Shown here in pieces: positions 1-7,020 of a DNA stretch of 64,000 nt. The first letter of the stretch is position 1, and each line of letters opens with the position of its first letter. Source of the DNA: Firmicutes bacterium UBA6806 (GTDB taxonomy: Bacteria; Bacillota; Clostridia; Peptostreptococcales; Acidaminobacteraceae); the NCBI GenBank assembly GCA_002452745.1, contig DKFC01000022.1:26099-90098 (forward strand), in the 5' to 3' direction. Below the pieces are notes generated by a model. That model was not told where the DNA came from, did not search any database, and saw nothing but the letters and a program-made list of their open reading frames with translations. A program made the position numbers and the translations under genes.

Positions 1-1
1 G

Positions 2-196
2 AAGCAGGCGTTGTTGGCCCTTCTTAAAGGGCTGGAGATGCAAGATCAGGAGCTCTTTATAAGAAAGTACTTTATGGATGAAGCCAATTGGGAAATTTCA
101 GATAAAATTGGACTTTCACAAAGTGTTATCAACAATCGACTGAGCCGAGGCAGAAAAAAACTCAAAAGTTGGATTCAAGGAGGTGATGGCAGATGA
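2..196 (+). CDS. ECF-type RNA polymerase sigma factor, C-terminal part (5' end outside window)
   Basis: The reading frame is open from the first bases of the window and has no start inside it, so the gene is cut by the window edge. The visible 64 or so residues look like sigma-70 region 4: a helix around LFIRKYFMDEANWEIS and a helix-turn-helix with LSQSVINNRLSRGRKKL, the usual -35 recognition element of ECF-like sigma factors. The stop overlaps the start of the next gene (ATGA), the arrangement expected for a sigma factor and its membrane-bound partner. Regions 2 and 3 cannot be seen, so the subgroup is unknown. Confidence 0.75.
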   Translation, partial: KQALLALLKGLEMQDQELFIRKYFMDEANWEISDKIGLSQSVINNRLSRGRKKLKSWIQGGDGR

Positions 197-1602
197 GAGC
201 AGGCAAAGACAAAATCAACTTGGATATTTATGATCTCTTAAATGACGCTGAAATGGATCTTGCTGAATATGAAGTGGTGGAACCCGATGTCTTTACGAAA
301 GAGAGACATGTAAGTGAGCTGAAAAAAATAATCCATCTATCAAAGAGCCCTCAGGCAAACTGGCGATATCGTCTAAATGCAGTGGCAATTCTATGTATTG
401 GAATGGTTTTACTCTCGTTTTTTACCTTTAAGCTAGCCCCTGCATTTGCCACCAATATCCCAGTGGTAGGAAGCATTATTAAAAATATAACGGGTTATGG
501 AAACGACGTCTTTGACGATTACACTGAAATTATAGGTAAGACAGCAGAAGCAGAGGGCATTGAAATCACCCTAAATGAAGTGGTATTGGACGAAAATCAA
601 TTGAGGATTGCCATTACTGTCAAAGGACTTAGTGAATCAAATCATGAGTATGGCAGTGTGATGACACCACAAGTCGCCATTAATGGACGTGTTATAAATC
701 CATCAGGTTCCAGCGGAATAGGGGAGTTTAAAGAGGATGGGCAATTTGTATGCGTGGCTACTTTTGACATCAATCAAATAAAGCTTCCAAAAGAAAACCA
801 TGTAACGGTGTCTTATTTTCCAACAGATTCAGAAGGCAAACCTCTTTGGCAATCTTCTGAGAAAAATCCGTGGGAATTTCAATTTCAGGTTTCCAAGCGA
901 AGCATTGCAGCCAAAACAGAGACTTATAGGATAGACCGCTCTGTAATTTACAATCAAGTGGTGATGAAACTTGAGGATATGACCATCACGCCACTTACAA
1001 CAAGTATTCGATTTAAATTCAAGGGAGATAGACCGTTGTCCTTTATCATAAAAGACCAATCGGGTAAAGAGCTGAAACTGGAAACCATGGGGTATGGCAC
1101 GGGCAGTTTGCTAAATCGTCTTTGGGGATATAATGAAGGTGATTTTGCCTATTCGGGAGTGGGGGATGAGTCTAAGCGTTTGACGCTAATCCCTTATGTT
1201 GAACAGCTCAATCGAGAATCTGAAAAGACAATTGGGGAGAAAGCGTTGAAAGAGCTCAAGGCATTTGATGGGAAACTGCCTTTAATACTGGAACAAACGG
1301 GTGACAACCGATTGATTGTCGAAGAAGTCACCTCAAAAGATGGCGTAATATACATCTCATATAGAAGTGAGGGGATTTCGTCAGAGCTTCAAAAGTATCG
1401 CCTGTACTTATATGATGAATCTCTTAATCAAGTGGAAAGAGACTATGAAAATAGCAAAATGGATACGCTGGGAACATCTGAAGATTTGTTTATAGCTGCA
1501 TTTAAAGAGCCGGAAAGCGGCATCTTTTACTTGGGGACGGATCGTATGGACGAAGTCACTGTGCTGGAAGATCAAAAGATAGAGATAAGGTTAAAGCGTT
1601 GA
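193..1602 (+). CDS. DUF4179-like membrane-anchored putative anti-sigma factor
   Basis: This 469-aa protein has a short cytoplasmic N-terminus (about 1-60), one hydrophobic segment at about 62-82 (LNAVAILCIGMVLLSFF) and a large presumably extracellular beta-rich part. The segment just after the membrane helix (PAFATNIPVVGSIIKNI) and the start of the outer domain resemble the DUF4179/DUF5643 proteins that sit next to ECF sigma factors in Firmicutes. The start codon overlaps the sigma stop (ATGA) and is preceded by an AAGGAGGTG ribosome site, so the two are translationally coupled. By context it probably holds the sigma factor at the membrane until an envelope signal releases it; that role is inferred. 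No zinc-finger anti-sigma motif was noticed. Confidence 0.72.
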   Translation: MRAGKDKINLDIYDLLNDAEMDLAEYEVVEPDVFTKERHVSELKKIIHLSKSPQANWRYRLNAVAILCIGMVLLSFFTFKLAPAFATNIPVVGSIIKNITGYGNDVFDDYTEIIGKTAEAEGIEITLNEVVLDENQLRIAITVKGLSESNHEYGSVMTPQVAINGRVINPSGSSGIGEFKEDGQFVCVATFDINQIKLPKENHVTVSYFPTDSEGKPLWQSSEKNPWEFQFQVSKRSIAAKTETYRIDRSVIYNQVVMKLEDMTITPLTTSIRFKFKGDRPLSFIIKDQSGKELKLETMGYGTGSLLNRLWGYNEGDFAYSGVGDESKRLTLIPYVEQLNRESEKTIGEKALKELKAFDGKLPLILEQTGDNRLIVEEVTSKDGVIYISYRSEGISSELQKYRLYLYDESLNQVERDYENSKMDTLGTSEDLFIAAFKEPESGIFYLGTDRMDEVTVLEDQKIEIRLKR

Positions 1603-1740
1603 AAATAAACCCGCCTAGTAAGAGAGGCTATGGCAAATGAGTTGTTGGCATATAAATTCAAGAGGGTGTAGATAAATGAGCGTCATGTAGATGAAAGAGA
1701 ATGATTCAAAAAGATGAGAGTAGGTGCAGAAAAGGGATAG

Positions 1741-1773
1741 AAAAAGAGCTAGATTGATGGAAATCTAGCTCTT
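1741..1773 (-). terminator. Intrinsic terminator of the minus-strand small-peptide unit
   Basis: A perfect 12-bp stem (1744-1755 with 1762-1773) and a 6-nt loop. Read on the minus strand it is followed by TTTTTC; on the plus strand no T-run follows. The stop codon of the 57-aa ORF lies in the stem. Confidence 0.8.
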
Positions 1774-1945
1774 AATCATCAAGATAGGAAGTTAAGTTAT
1801 TTAAACCTGCACCAAAGTAATTGGCAGTAGGTTTTTGATAGTCATAAGAGAGTTCATCTCTCTTCTTAAATTCAACGACCTTACCTGAAACTTGTTTAAT
1901 CGTTTCAGGCTCCTGATTTGTCATAGCAATAGCACCAAGTTTCAT
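1772..1945 (-). CDS. 57-aa small protein of unknown function with strong expression signals
   Basis: An ORF of 57 codons starts with ATG at 1945 and ends in TAA inside the downstream terminator stem. It has an ideal ribosome site (AGGAGG, 8 nt before the ATG). The product begins MKLGAIAMTNQ, has a charged middle (EFKKRDE) and a Tyr/Asn/Gly-rich tail ending LTSYLDD. There is no Cys, no signal peptide and no membrane segment. Upstream lie a consensus promoter and a long structured leader with a terminator-like hairpin, so expression may depend on read-through. I do not recognise the family. A short peptide with a distinct C-terminal part could be a RiPP precursor, but no modifying enzyme is visible nearby. 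It could also be a regulatory or accessory peptide. Low similarity to known proteins is expected, and it is easily missed by gene callers. Confidence 0.68.
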   Translation of the reverse strand: MKLGAIAMTNQEPETIKQVSGKVVEFKKRDELSYDYQKPTANYFGAGLNNLTSYLDD

Positions 1946-2197
1946 AAATAAGACCTCCTGAGTAAATTTTGGGTATAAAAATAGCGTGGAAATAAGACCA
2001 CGCTGTTCATAACTATGCTGTTTTGGGCATAAAAATCCTCATCCGTTACACAAAGGGACGAGGCGATTTGCTGAACCACACCATTCAATTAATTGGACTG
2101 ATATAGGAGTCACCCTCATTAAATGTTTTCTGAACGGTCATGGTGGTTGTAAATCTAACCGTTAAGAGTTCGTATATTTATACTGAACGATTATTTA
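1946..2197 (-). ncRNA. Structured ~250-nt 5' leader RNA (candidate riboswitch or stand-alone ncRNA)
   Basis: Between the promoter and the 57-aa ORF the minus strand can form, in order: a 9-bp hairpin with one bulge (2168-2188); an 8-bp stem (2133-2140 with 2156-2163) whose loop contains CACCAT complementary to ATGGTG further along, i.e. a possible pseudoknot (2140-2145 with 2079-2084); an 8-bp stem (2037-2044 with 2056-2063); and a 7-bp GC-rich hairpin (1983-1989 with 1998-2004) followed by ATTTTTATA. The last resembles an intrinsic terminator in front of the ribosome site, as in attenuators. The combination suggests a regulated leader or an abundant ncRNA with occasional read-through. It does not match any riboswitch consensus I know well; comparison with raiA-type clostridial RNAs would be worthwhile. 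Fold proposals were made by eye. Confidence 0.55.
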
Positions 2198-2203
2198 TAA
2201 AGT

Positions 2204-2232
2204 ATTATAACAAGGCCTAAATCACATGTCAA
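2204..2232 (-). promoter_or_regulatory. Consensus sigma-A promoter for the leader RNA/small-peptide unit
   Basis: On the minus strand TTGACA (2227-2232), a 17-bp spacer and TATAAT (2204-2209): both hexamers match the housekeeping consensus perfectly, implying strong constitutive initiation near 2197. Confidence 0.85.
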
Positions 2233-2352
2233 CTAGAATGTTAAGAAAATTTCAAAAAATAAATCTATTAAAAAAAATCGCTGCTAATGACCTCTAACAG
2301 TGTCTTTCAGAAGAGGACATGATAAGTTCAAGAAAATATAACAATTATCCGA

Positions 2353-2381
2353 TTGAATGTTGTGATTTATTTCGGTATACT
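2353..2381 (+). promoter_or_regulatory. Probable sigma-A promoter of the HAD phosphatase gene
   Basis: TTGAAT (2353-2358), 17-bp spacer, TATACT (2376-2381), about 30 bp before the start codon. The rest of 2233-2352 shows nothing I can name. Confidence 0.55.
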
Positions 2382-2410
2382 AATGTCTATTGATAAAGGA
2401 GGTGATTACA

Positions 2411-3271
2411 ATGTCGATAAATAAAAAAATCAGAGCTGTGGTAACGGACTTGGATGGAACGCTTTTAAACCACATGCACACAGTCAGTGATTTTAGCTGT
2501 AATACCATCAAGGCGCTTGCAGATACGGATGTAACTTTTATGATAGCAACAGGAAGACATCACAGTGATGCCAGAAAGATCAGAGAAAAATTGGGCATAA
2601 GTGCCTATATTATTGCAGCCAATGGTGCAACTGTACTGAGTCCGGAAAATGAAATCGTACATCAAGCAGAATTTGAAACGGATATTGCCAGAGCAATTTT
2701 GGGAACTGAAGTGCCAAAAGGTGTCTATAAAAATATCTATCAAGGAGATCACTGGATGGTGGAGGAAATTGACAAGGTATTCGAAGATTACTATACGGAC
2801 GGTGCTTTTAAATATACATTGGTCAAATTTGAAGAACAATTGCACTTGCCAATCAATAAAGTGTTTTTCACCACCAAGGATGCATCGCTCTTAATCCCCA
2901 TTGAACAGAAAATCAGAAGTGAGTTTGGCGACTATGCAGACGTGACTTTCTCAATGCCTCAATGTCTGGAAATCATGCCGAAGGGGACGAATAAGGGAAG
3001 AGCGCTAAAATCAACCCTGTCGAAGCTTGGAATTGACATCCAAGAAAGCGTGGCCTTTGGAGATGGCATGAATGACTTTGAAATGCTGAGTATGGTTGGA
3101 ACGGGCTATCTCATGGAAAATGCCAATGAAATGCTTAAGATTTCTCTACCTAACAACCCAAGAGTTGGACATCATTCCGAAGACGCTGTTGCTAAAAAAA
3201 TCATAGATCTACTTGAACTTAAAACAAAAAAAGACAATAAAGATACAAAAGACCCATTAAGTATATCTTAA
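2411..3271 (+). CDS. Cof-type HAD-IIB family hydrolase (phosphatase)
   Basis: A 286-aa cytoplasmic phosphatase. Motif I is DLDGTLL near the N-terminus (nucleophile Asp), motif II lies in FMIATGRH, motif III Lys is in the KGTNKGRAL region and motif IV is GDGMNDFEML, the order and spacing of Cof/YbiV-like HAD-IIB enzymes that act on sugar phosphates, nucleotides or flavin precursors. The C2-type cap domain occupies roughly residues 85-190. The ATG at 2411 was chosen because AAAGGAGGTGATT lies just before it; an in-frame ATG 21 bp upstream would place that site inside the gene. It is monocistronic, with its own promoter and terminator. The substrate cannot be deduced. Confidence 0.85.
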   Translation: MSINKKIRAVVTDLDGTLLNHMHTVSDFSCNTIKALADTDVTFMIATGRHHSDARKIREKLGISAYIIAANGATVLSPENEIVHQAEFETDIARAILGTEVPKGVYKNIYQGDHWMVEEIDKVFEDYYTDGAFKYTLVKFEEQLHLPINKVFFTTKDASLLIPIEQKIRSEFGDYADVTFSMPQCLEIMPKGTNKGRALKSTLSKLGIDIQESVAFGDGMNDFEMLSMVGTGYLMENANEMLKISLPNNPRVGHHSEDAVAKKIIDLLELKTKKDNKDTKDPLSIS

Positions 3272-3338
3272 CGCCGCTTTCCAAGAGGAGCTGAGGACTC
3301 TATGCCTTAGGTTTGTTAAGAACTTACATGGGTCTTTT
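3247..3338 (+). terminator. Terminator-like long stem after the HAD gene
   Basis: AAAAGACCCAT (3247-3257) pairs with ATGGGTCTTTT (3328-3338), extended by TAAGT/ACTTA with one bulge, followed by a T-rich tract. The loop is unusually long (about 60 nt). Confidence 0.5.
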
Positions 3339-3356
3339 CTTTGTTTTTTGACAGTT

Positions 3357-4583
3357 TTATGCCCAGTTGCCTTTTTTAAAGATGGCGATTTTGTCACCAT
3401 TTTTCAAAACAGCATCCACGTTGAGTGAGTCAGAACCAACCATGAAGTCCACATGAATCAGGCTGAAATTTCCACCAATTGTCTCGAGGTCTTTTCCCGA
3501 TACATCAAGGCCACCCTTTATGGTTGTTGGATAGGCTCTGCCCAGAGCAAAGTGACAGGATGCATTTTCATCGAAAAGGGTATTGTAGAAGATTTTGCCA
3601 CTTTTGTAAATTGGACTCGACACTGGCACGAGGGCCACTTCACCGAGGTAAGAAGCACCTTCATCTGTCTCGATGAGGGCTTTGAGAGAATCATATCCCT
3701 TTTCCGCACTGAAATTTATAATTTTACCCTCTTTGAATTCAAAGGCAAAATCATCAATGAGAACGCCGTTGTGATTTAGAGGCATGGTAGCCTTAAGCGT
3801 TCCGTTGACGCCGTATTTATAAGGAGCAGTGAAGACTTCCTCCGTTGGAATATTGGGAACATAGTAGGCGTCGTTGTCAGTGTTGACGCATCCGCCTCCT
3901 TCAAAGAGATAACCAGCGGGCAAATCCACCGTCAAATTGGTGCCAGGGGCAGTGTAGATAAGTGATTTAATGTCCAGTTCATTTAGATAGTCAACTTTTT
4001 CTTGAAGGGTCTCAACGTGTTTTTCCCATGACGCAATTGGATCTTCACAGTCAATTCGATTTATCTTAAAAATCAAATCCCAGAGAGCATGTACTCCCTC
4101 CAAAGAATCTAATTCAGGGAATACTTTTGCGGCCCATTCAACAGATGGAACGGCAATGCCGAGCCAGCTGACGCCGCCTCTTCCAAAGATTTCTCTGTAT
4201 CGTGCAATCCCCATTGCCTTGCCTTTATTAGCCCTTGCAATTTTAAGCGGATCCACATCGGCAAGCAGGTCTGGATTTGGCGCTAAGACAGAAATAACAC
4301 AGGCGCCACTTTCCGCATATCCTTCCATGTATGTTGAGAGCCAGTTCGGAAACAAATCAAGGTATTGATCTTCTGAATAGAGATACCTGAGTTTGTTTTG
4401 ATAGTCGTCGTAATAGTCGCATTTGACTAAACTTGCGCCGGCGGTGTAAGCCGCTTCGGTTAATTCTCTGACAAATTCCAAAGCTGTGACAGGCGCATTG
4501 ATAATCAAAGGTTGTCCTGGCTGTAAATTGACACCCACTCTCACAGCCACCTGTGCGTATTTTTTTAGCAAACTTCTGTCCAT
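3357..4583 (-). CDS. M29-family (AmpS/PepS-type) metal aminopeptidase
   Basis: A 408-aa protein matching the length and layout of M29 aminopeptidases, which release N-terminal residues from peptides in the cytoplasm using a two-metal centre. The C-terminal catalytic half carries the family landmarks NIPTEEVFTAP (metal-binding Glu), CHFALGRAYP (His) and HVDFMVGSD (His/Asp). The N-terminal part (about 1-120) is the typical dimerisation domain with PLIINAP. The start at 4583 was chosen because GGAGGT lies directly upstream, whereas the first in-frame ATG (4598) has no ribosome site. It stands alone between two plus-strand units and fits the peptide-using lifestyle suggested by the Opp and peptidase genes further on. 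Confidence 0.85.
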   Translation of the reverse strand: MDRSLLKKYAQVAVRVGVNLQPGQPLIINAPVTALEFVRELTEAAYTAGASLVKCDYYDDYQNKLRYLYSEDQYLDLFPNWLSTYMEGYAESGACVISVLAPNPDLLADVDPLKIARANKGKAMGIARYREIFGRGGVSWLGIAVPSVEWAAKVFPELDSLEGVHALWDLIFKINRIDCEDPIASWEKHVETLQEKVDYLNELDIKSLIYTAPGTNLTVDLPAGYLFEGGGCVNTDNDAYYVPNIPTEEVFTAPYKYGVNGTLKATMPLNHNGVLIDDFAFEFKEGKIINFSAEKGYDSLKALIETDEGASYLGEVALVPVSSPIYKSGKIFYNTLFDENASCHFALGRAYPTTIKGGLDVSGKDLETIGGNFSLIHVDFMVGSDSLNVDAVLKNGDKIAIFKKGNWA

Positions 4584-4720
4584 ATGACCTCCATACAAAT
4601 ATTTTTATATAATCAATTGTAGCATTTTTGAACGCTTTGAGCCATTTGTTTTTAATCTCAAAACAAGTTCACAAAAAAATCAGTACTCAAAAAAAAACTG
4701 TGCAAATTTTAAAAAAAGCG

Positions 4721-4748
4721 TTGACAGGGAATTTTAGAGTGCTATAAT
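4721..4748 (+). promoter_or_regulatory. Sigma-A promoter of the aromatic amino acid operon
   Basis: TTGACA (4721-4726), 16-bp spacer, TATAAT (4743-4748). Initiation near 4755 would give a ~430-nt leader containing the leader peptide and attenuator. 4599-4720 holds an A-rich stretch with nothing else recognised. Confidence 0.8.
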
Positions 4749-4826
4749 CAATTTCAAATCAAGACGGTAAACCTCGACCGAGAAAAGTCAAAATCATAGA
4801 GGACAAATTCGAAAGTGGTGGCTATT

Positions 4827-4973
4827 ATGTTATCTTCTAAGAAAAATCTGTTAAGCAATATAAACAACGCATTTTATTTTTACTTTGGCTGGAGCTATTT
4901 TTATTTTAGCGCTGGCTATTTGTATTGCAACGGAATATGGAAGAACAACCTAATGAGTAGGGGAATGGCATAG
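4827..4973 (+). CDS. Aromatic-residue-rich leader peptide of the aro operon (48 aa)
   Basis: A 48-codon ORF lies between the operon promoter and an intrinsic terminator. Thirteen of its residues are Phe, Tyr or Trp; residues 16-27 read FYFYFGWSYFYF, with further Tyr at 31 and 33 and Trp at 38. Such runs of regulatory codons are the hallmark of leader peptides for transcription attenuation (compare pheL, trpL and the histidine leader of enteric bacteria). Upstream of the ATG there is a modest GTGGTGG ribosome site. Low charged phenylalanyl-, tyrosyl- or tryptophanyl-tRNA would stall ribosomes here. The sequence is not a plausible stable protein. The reading of its function is inference from composition and position, but the fit with the downstream biosynthetic genes is very strong. 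Confidence 0.88.
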   Translation: MLSSKKNLLSNINNAFYFYFGWSYFYFSAGYLYCNGIWKNNLMSRGMA

Positions 4974-5035
4974 CCGAACCACATGCCGAAGAATCAGAGA
5001 AACAACCAAGAGACTCATAGGAGTCTCTTTTTTTT
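4949..5035 (+). terminator. Attenuator: alternative antiterminator and terminator helices of the aro operon
   Basis: The terminator is a perfect 9-bp stem (5008-5016 with 5021-5029), 4-nt loop, then eight T. Its 5' arm and loop (ACTCATAGG, 5013-5021) can instead pair with CCTAATGAGT (4949-4958) inside the end of the leader ORF, with one bulged A. A ribosome that reaches the stop (4971-4973) covers 4949-4958 and lets the terminator form. A ribosome stalled at the Phe/Tyr/Trp codons (4872-4907, more weakly up to 4940) leaves it free, so the antiterminator forms and the operon is transcribed. Pairings were found by eye. Confidence 0.8.
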
Positions 5036-5188
5036 ATGGTAAAGAGCTTTAAAATGGACTGAATGAGAAAAAATGTAAATTCTAAAAAGATTCAAATTCA
5101 ACCTGAAGTGAATTTACAAAGATGAAAATTTGAGACAATAAAAACTAAAATGGACCATGCAAGAGCATGTGTGAATGGAGGAACCAAT

Positions 5189-6076
5189 ATGGTAAGTGCA
5201 ATTCAAAGAGCAACGGATAGAAGCGAACAGGAAATTATAGAACTGATTTCGAGGATAAAAGAGCCTTTTAAAATGGCGAGTCGAGCCTTTAAAGGGGTTG
5301 ATTCGGTAGTGACTGTTGATGGAAGAAGCATCGGCAACGGTCACTTTGCGGTAATAGCAGGGCCTTGCTCAGTAGAAAGTCATTCTCAAATTGTGGACAT
5401 AGCGAAGTCGATTGATGTATCGGGGGCAAAATTTTTAAGAGGGGGCGCATTTAAGCCGAGAACATCACCATATGATTTTCAAGGATTGAAGTCGGAGGGA
5501 TTGGAACTGCTGAGAGCGGCGAAAAAAGCCACTGGACTTCCCATAGTCACGGAAGTCATGTCGGTGAGAACTTTGGAAGAGCATGCAGATGATATAGATG
5601 TCATTCAAATAGGGGCGAGAAACATGCAGAACTTTGATCTTCTCAAAGCCGCAGGGCAGCTTAGAAAGCCGGTTCTCCTAAAACGTGGCATGTCGGCTAC
5701 TATAGAGGAATTTTTAATGGCTTCCGAATACATTTTGTCAGAGGGAAACCATCAAGTCATCCTCTGTGAGAGGGGGATTAGAACCTTTGAAAAATACACT
5801 CGAAACACATTGGATTTAAGTGCGATTCCCGTTATCAAGAGATACTCGCATCTGCCAGTTGTCATCGACCCGTCTCATGCAACTGGTGATTCCAGATATG
5901 TGGAATCCATGGCACTGGCAGCTGTGGCGGCAGGCGCTGATGGGTTGATGATTGAAGTTCACAACAACCCAGAGAAGGCATTATCAGATGGCAAGCAGTC
6001 ATTGACACCGGGGGCATTTAACGAACTCATGAAAAAAGTTGAAAAAATTGCCGAAATTACAGGCAAGATTTTATAA
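5189..6076 (+). CDS. aroF: 3-deoxy-7-phosphoheptulonate (DAHP) synthase, type AroA-I-beta, short N-terminus
   Basis: Condenses phosphoenolpyruvate and erythrose-4-phosphate to DAHP, the first step of the shikimate pathway. The 295-aa protein carries the catalytic landmarks [62 protein letters not shown] and the metal-binding [13 protein letters not shown]. Relatives such as the Thermotoga maritima enzyme have about 70 extra N-terminal residues forming a ferredoxin-like/ACT-like domain for Tyr inhibition; here only its last strand ([10 protein letters not shown]) is recognisable, so most of the allosteric domain is missing. The start at 5189 was chosen for the GGAGG site 9 nt upstream; a frame-compatible ATG at 5150 lacks one. 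It is the first structural gene after the attenuator. Confidence 0.93.
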   Translation: MVSAIQRATDRSEQEIIELISRIKEPFKMASRAFKGVDSVVTVDGRSIGNGHFAVIAGPCSVESHSQIVDIAKSIDVSGAKFLRGGAFKPRTSPYDFQGLKSEGLELLRAAKKATGLPIVTEVMSVRTLEEHADDIDVIQIGARNMQNFDLLKAAGQLRKPVLLKRGMSATIEEFLMASEYILSEGNHQVILCERGIRTFEKYTRNTLDLSAIPVIKRYSHLPVVIDPSHATGDSRYVESMALAAVAAGADGLMIEVHNNPEKALSDGKQSLTPGAFNELMKKVEKIAEITGKIL

Positions 6077-6946
6077 ATGAATTTAGAACACGAAGGGAGG
6101 AATTCAATTGGGGTATCAATTTCAATAATAGGATTAGGCCTAATAGGCGGTTCGATGGCAAAAGCCATTCGAGAAAACACAGACCATCATCTCATTGGGT
6201 TTGATGTGCAAAGTGAAGTGATGAAAAAGGCGTTTGAAGAAGAGGTTATTCACGAAATTCCAAATAGCATCGAAGAGGCGCTTTCAAAGAGTGACATTGT
6301 CTTCTTATGCCTCTATCCATTTGAGACGGTTGAGTTTATAAGAAATCATTACAACGACTTTAAAGACAATGCAATTGTAACAGACACAGCAGGGCTTAAG
6401 ACAGAAATCGTTCAGTTTTACAGCAAACTCACCCATAATTCAAAACAGCTTGAATTTGTTGGTGGACATCCAATCGCCGGAAGTGAGAAATCTGGGTTTA
6501 ACCATTCGTCAGCGCATTATTTTAAAGGTGCTTCTTATGTACTGACGCCTCACAGGGGCAACCGTGAAGAGACCGTGAGAACCCTCACTGAATTAATTGA
6601 GGTCATGGGATTTGGATCAGTGACTTGCATGGATGCCAAGGAGCATGACGAAATGATTGCCTATACCAGTCATTTGCCGCATATTATTGCATCACTGCTC
6701 TTAAAGAACAAGCCCGGAAATACAGGTACTACGGGAAACGCCCTCGTTGGCGGCAGTTTCAGAGATGCCACTAGGGTTGGCAACATGAACAAGTCCCTTT
6801 GGACAGAACTGCTCATGTGCAACCAATCCAATGTGATTAAGATGCTGGAATCGTTTGAGAGTGATATCAAAGCGGTTCAGTCGGCACTTGAAAGCGGCAA
6901 TGAAGATGCTTTGAGAGGACTGATAACATTTGATATAATGAATTGA
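6077..6946 (+). CDS. tyrA: Prephenate dehydrogenase
   Basis: NAD-dependent oxidative decarboxylation of prephenate to 4-hydroxyphenylpyruvate, the committed step to tyrosine. The 289-aa protein opens with a Rossmann motif (GLGLIGGSMAKAI), has FLCLYP and TDTAGLK in the nucleotide-binding half, and GGHPIAGSEKSG with the prephenate-site His/Ser, followed by the helical C-terminal dimerisation region (YTSHLPHIIA). There is no fused chorismate mutase or ACT domain. The annotated ATG directly follows the aroF stop and lacks a ribosome site. A good GGGAGG (6095-6100) lies inside the reading frame, 6 nt before an in-frame ATT (6107); initiation there would give the normal short N-terminus, so the true start may be a rare ATT. 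Confidence 0.92.
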   Translation: MNLEHEGRNSIGVSISIIGLGLIGGSMAKAIRENTDHHLIGFDVQSEVMKKAFEEEVIHEIPNSIEEALSKSDIVFLCLYPFETVEFIRNHYNDFKDNAIVTDTAGLKTEIVQFYSKLTHNSKQLEFVGGHPIAGSEKSGFNHSSAHYFKGASYVLTPHRGNREETVRTLTELIEVMGFGSVTCMDAKEHDEMIAYTSHLPHIIASLLLKNKPGNTGTTGNALVGGSFRDATRVGNMNKSLWTELLMCNQSNVIKMLESFESDIKAVQSALESGNEDALRGLITFDIMN

Positions 6947-6961
6947 GAAAGCAAAGCGCTG

Positions 6962-6995
6962 AATTCGTCGATTCAAAATAGAGAGCCGACGAATT
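6962..6995 (+). other. Intercistronic hairpin between tyrA and aroB
   Basis: AATTCGTCG (6962-6970) and CGACGAATT (6987-6995) form a perfect 9-bp stem with a 16-nt loop. No adequate T-run follows, so it is more likely an mRNA stability or processing element than a terminator. Confidence 0.45.
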
Positions 6996-7020
6996 TGGAC
7001 GTCTTTTAAGAGGAGTAGAC

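Noticed and set aside
1775..2200. tmRNA, 6S RNA or SRP RNA in the minus-strand leader
   Set aside because: None of the conserved terminal sequences or domains of those RNAs could be recognised; left as an unassigned structured RNA.
3453..3779. 108-codon plus-strand ORF inside the aminopeptidase gene
   Set aside because: Antisense shadow of a well-supported M29 gene, no ribosome site.
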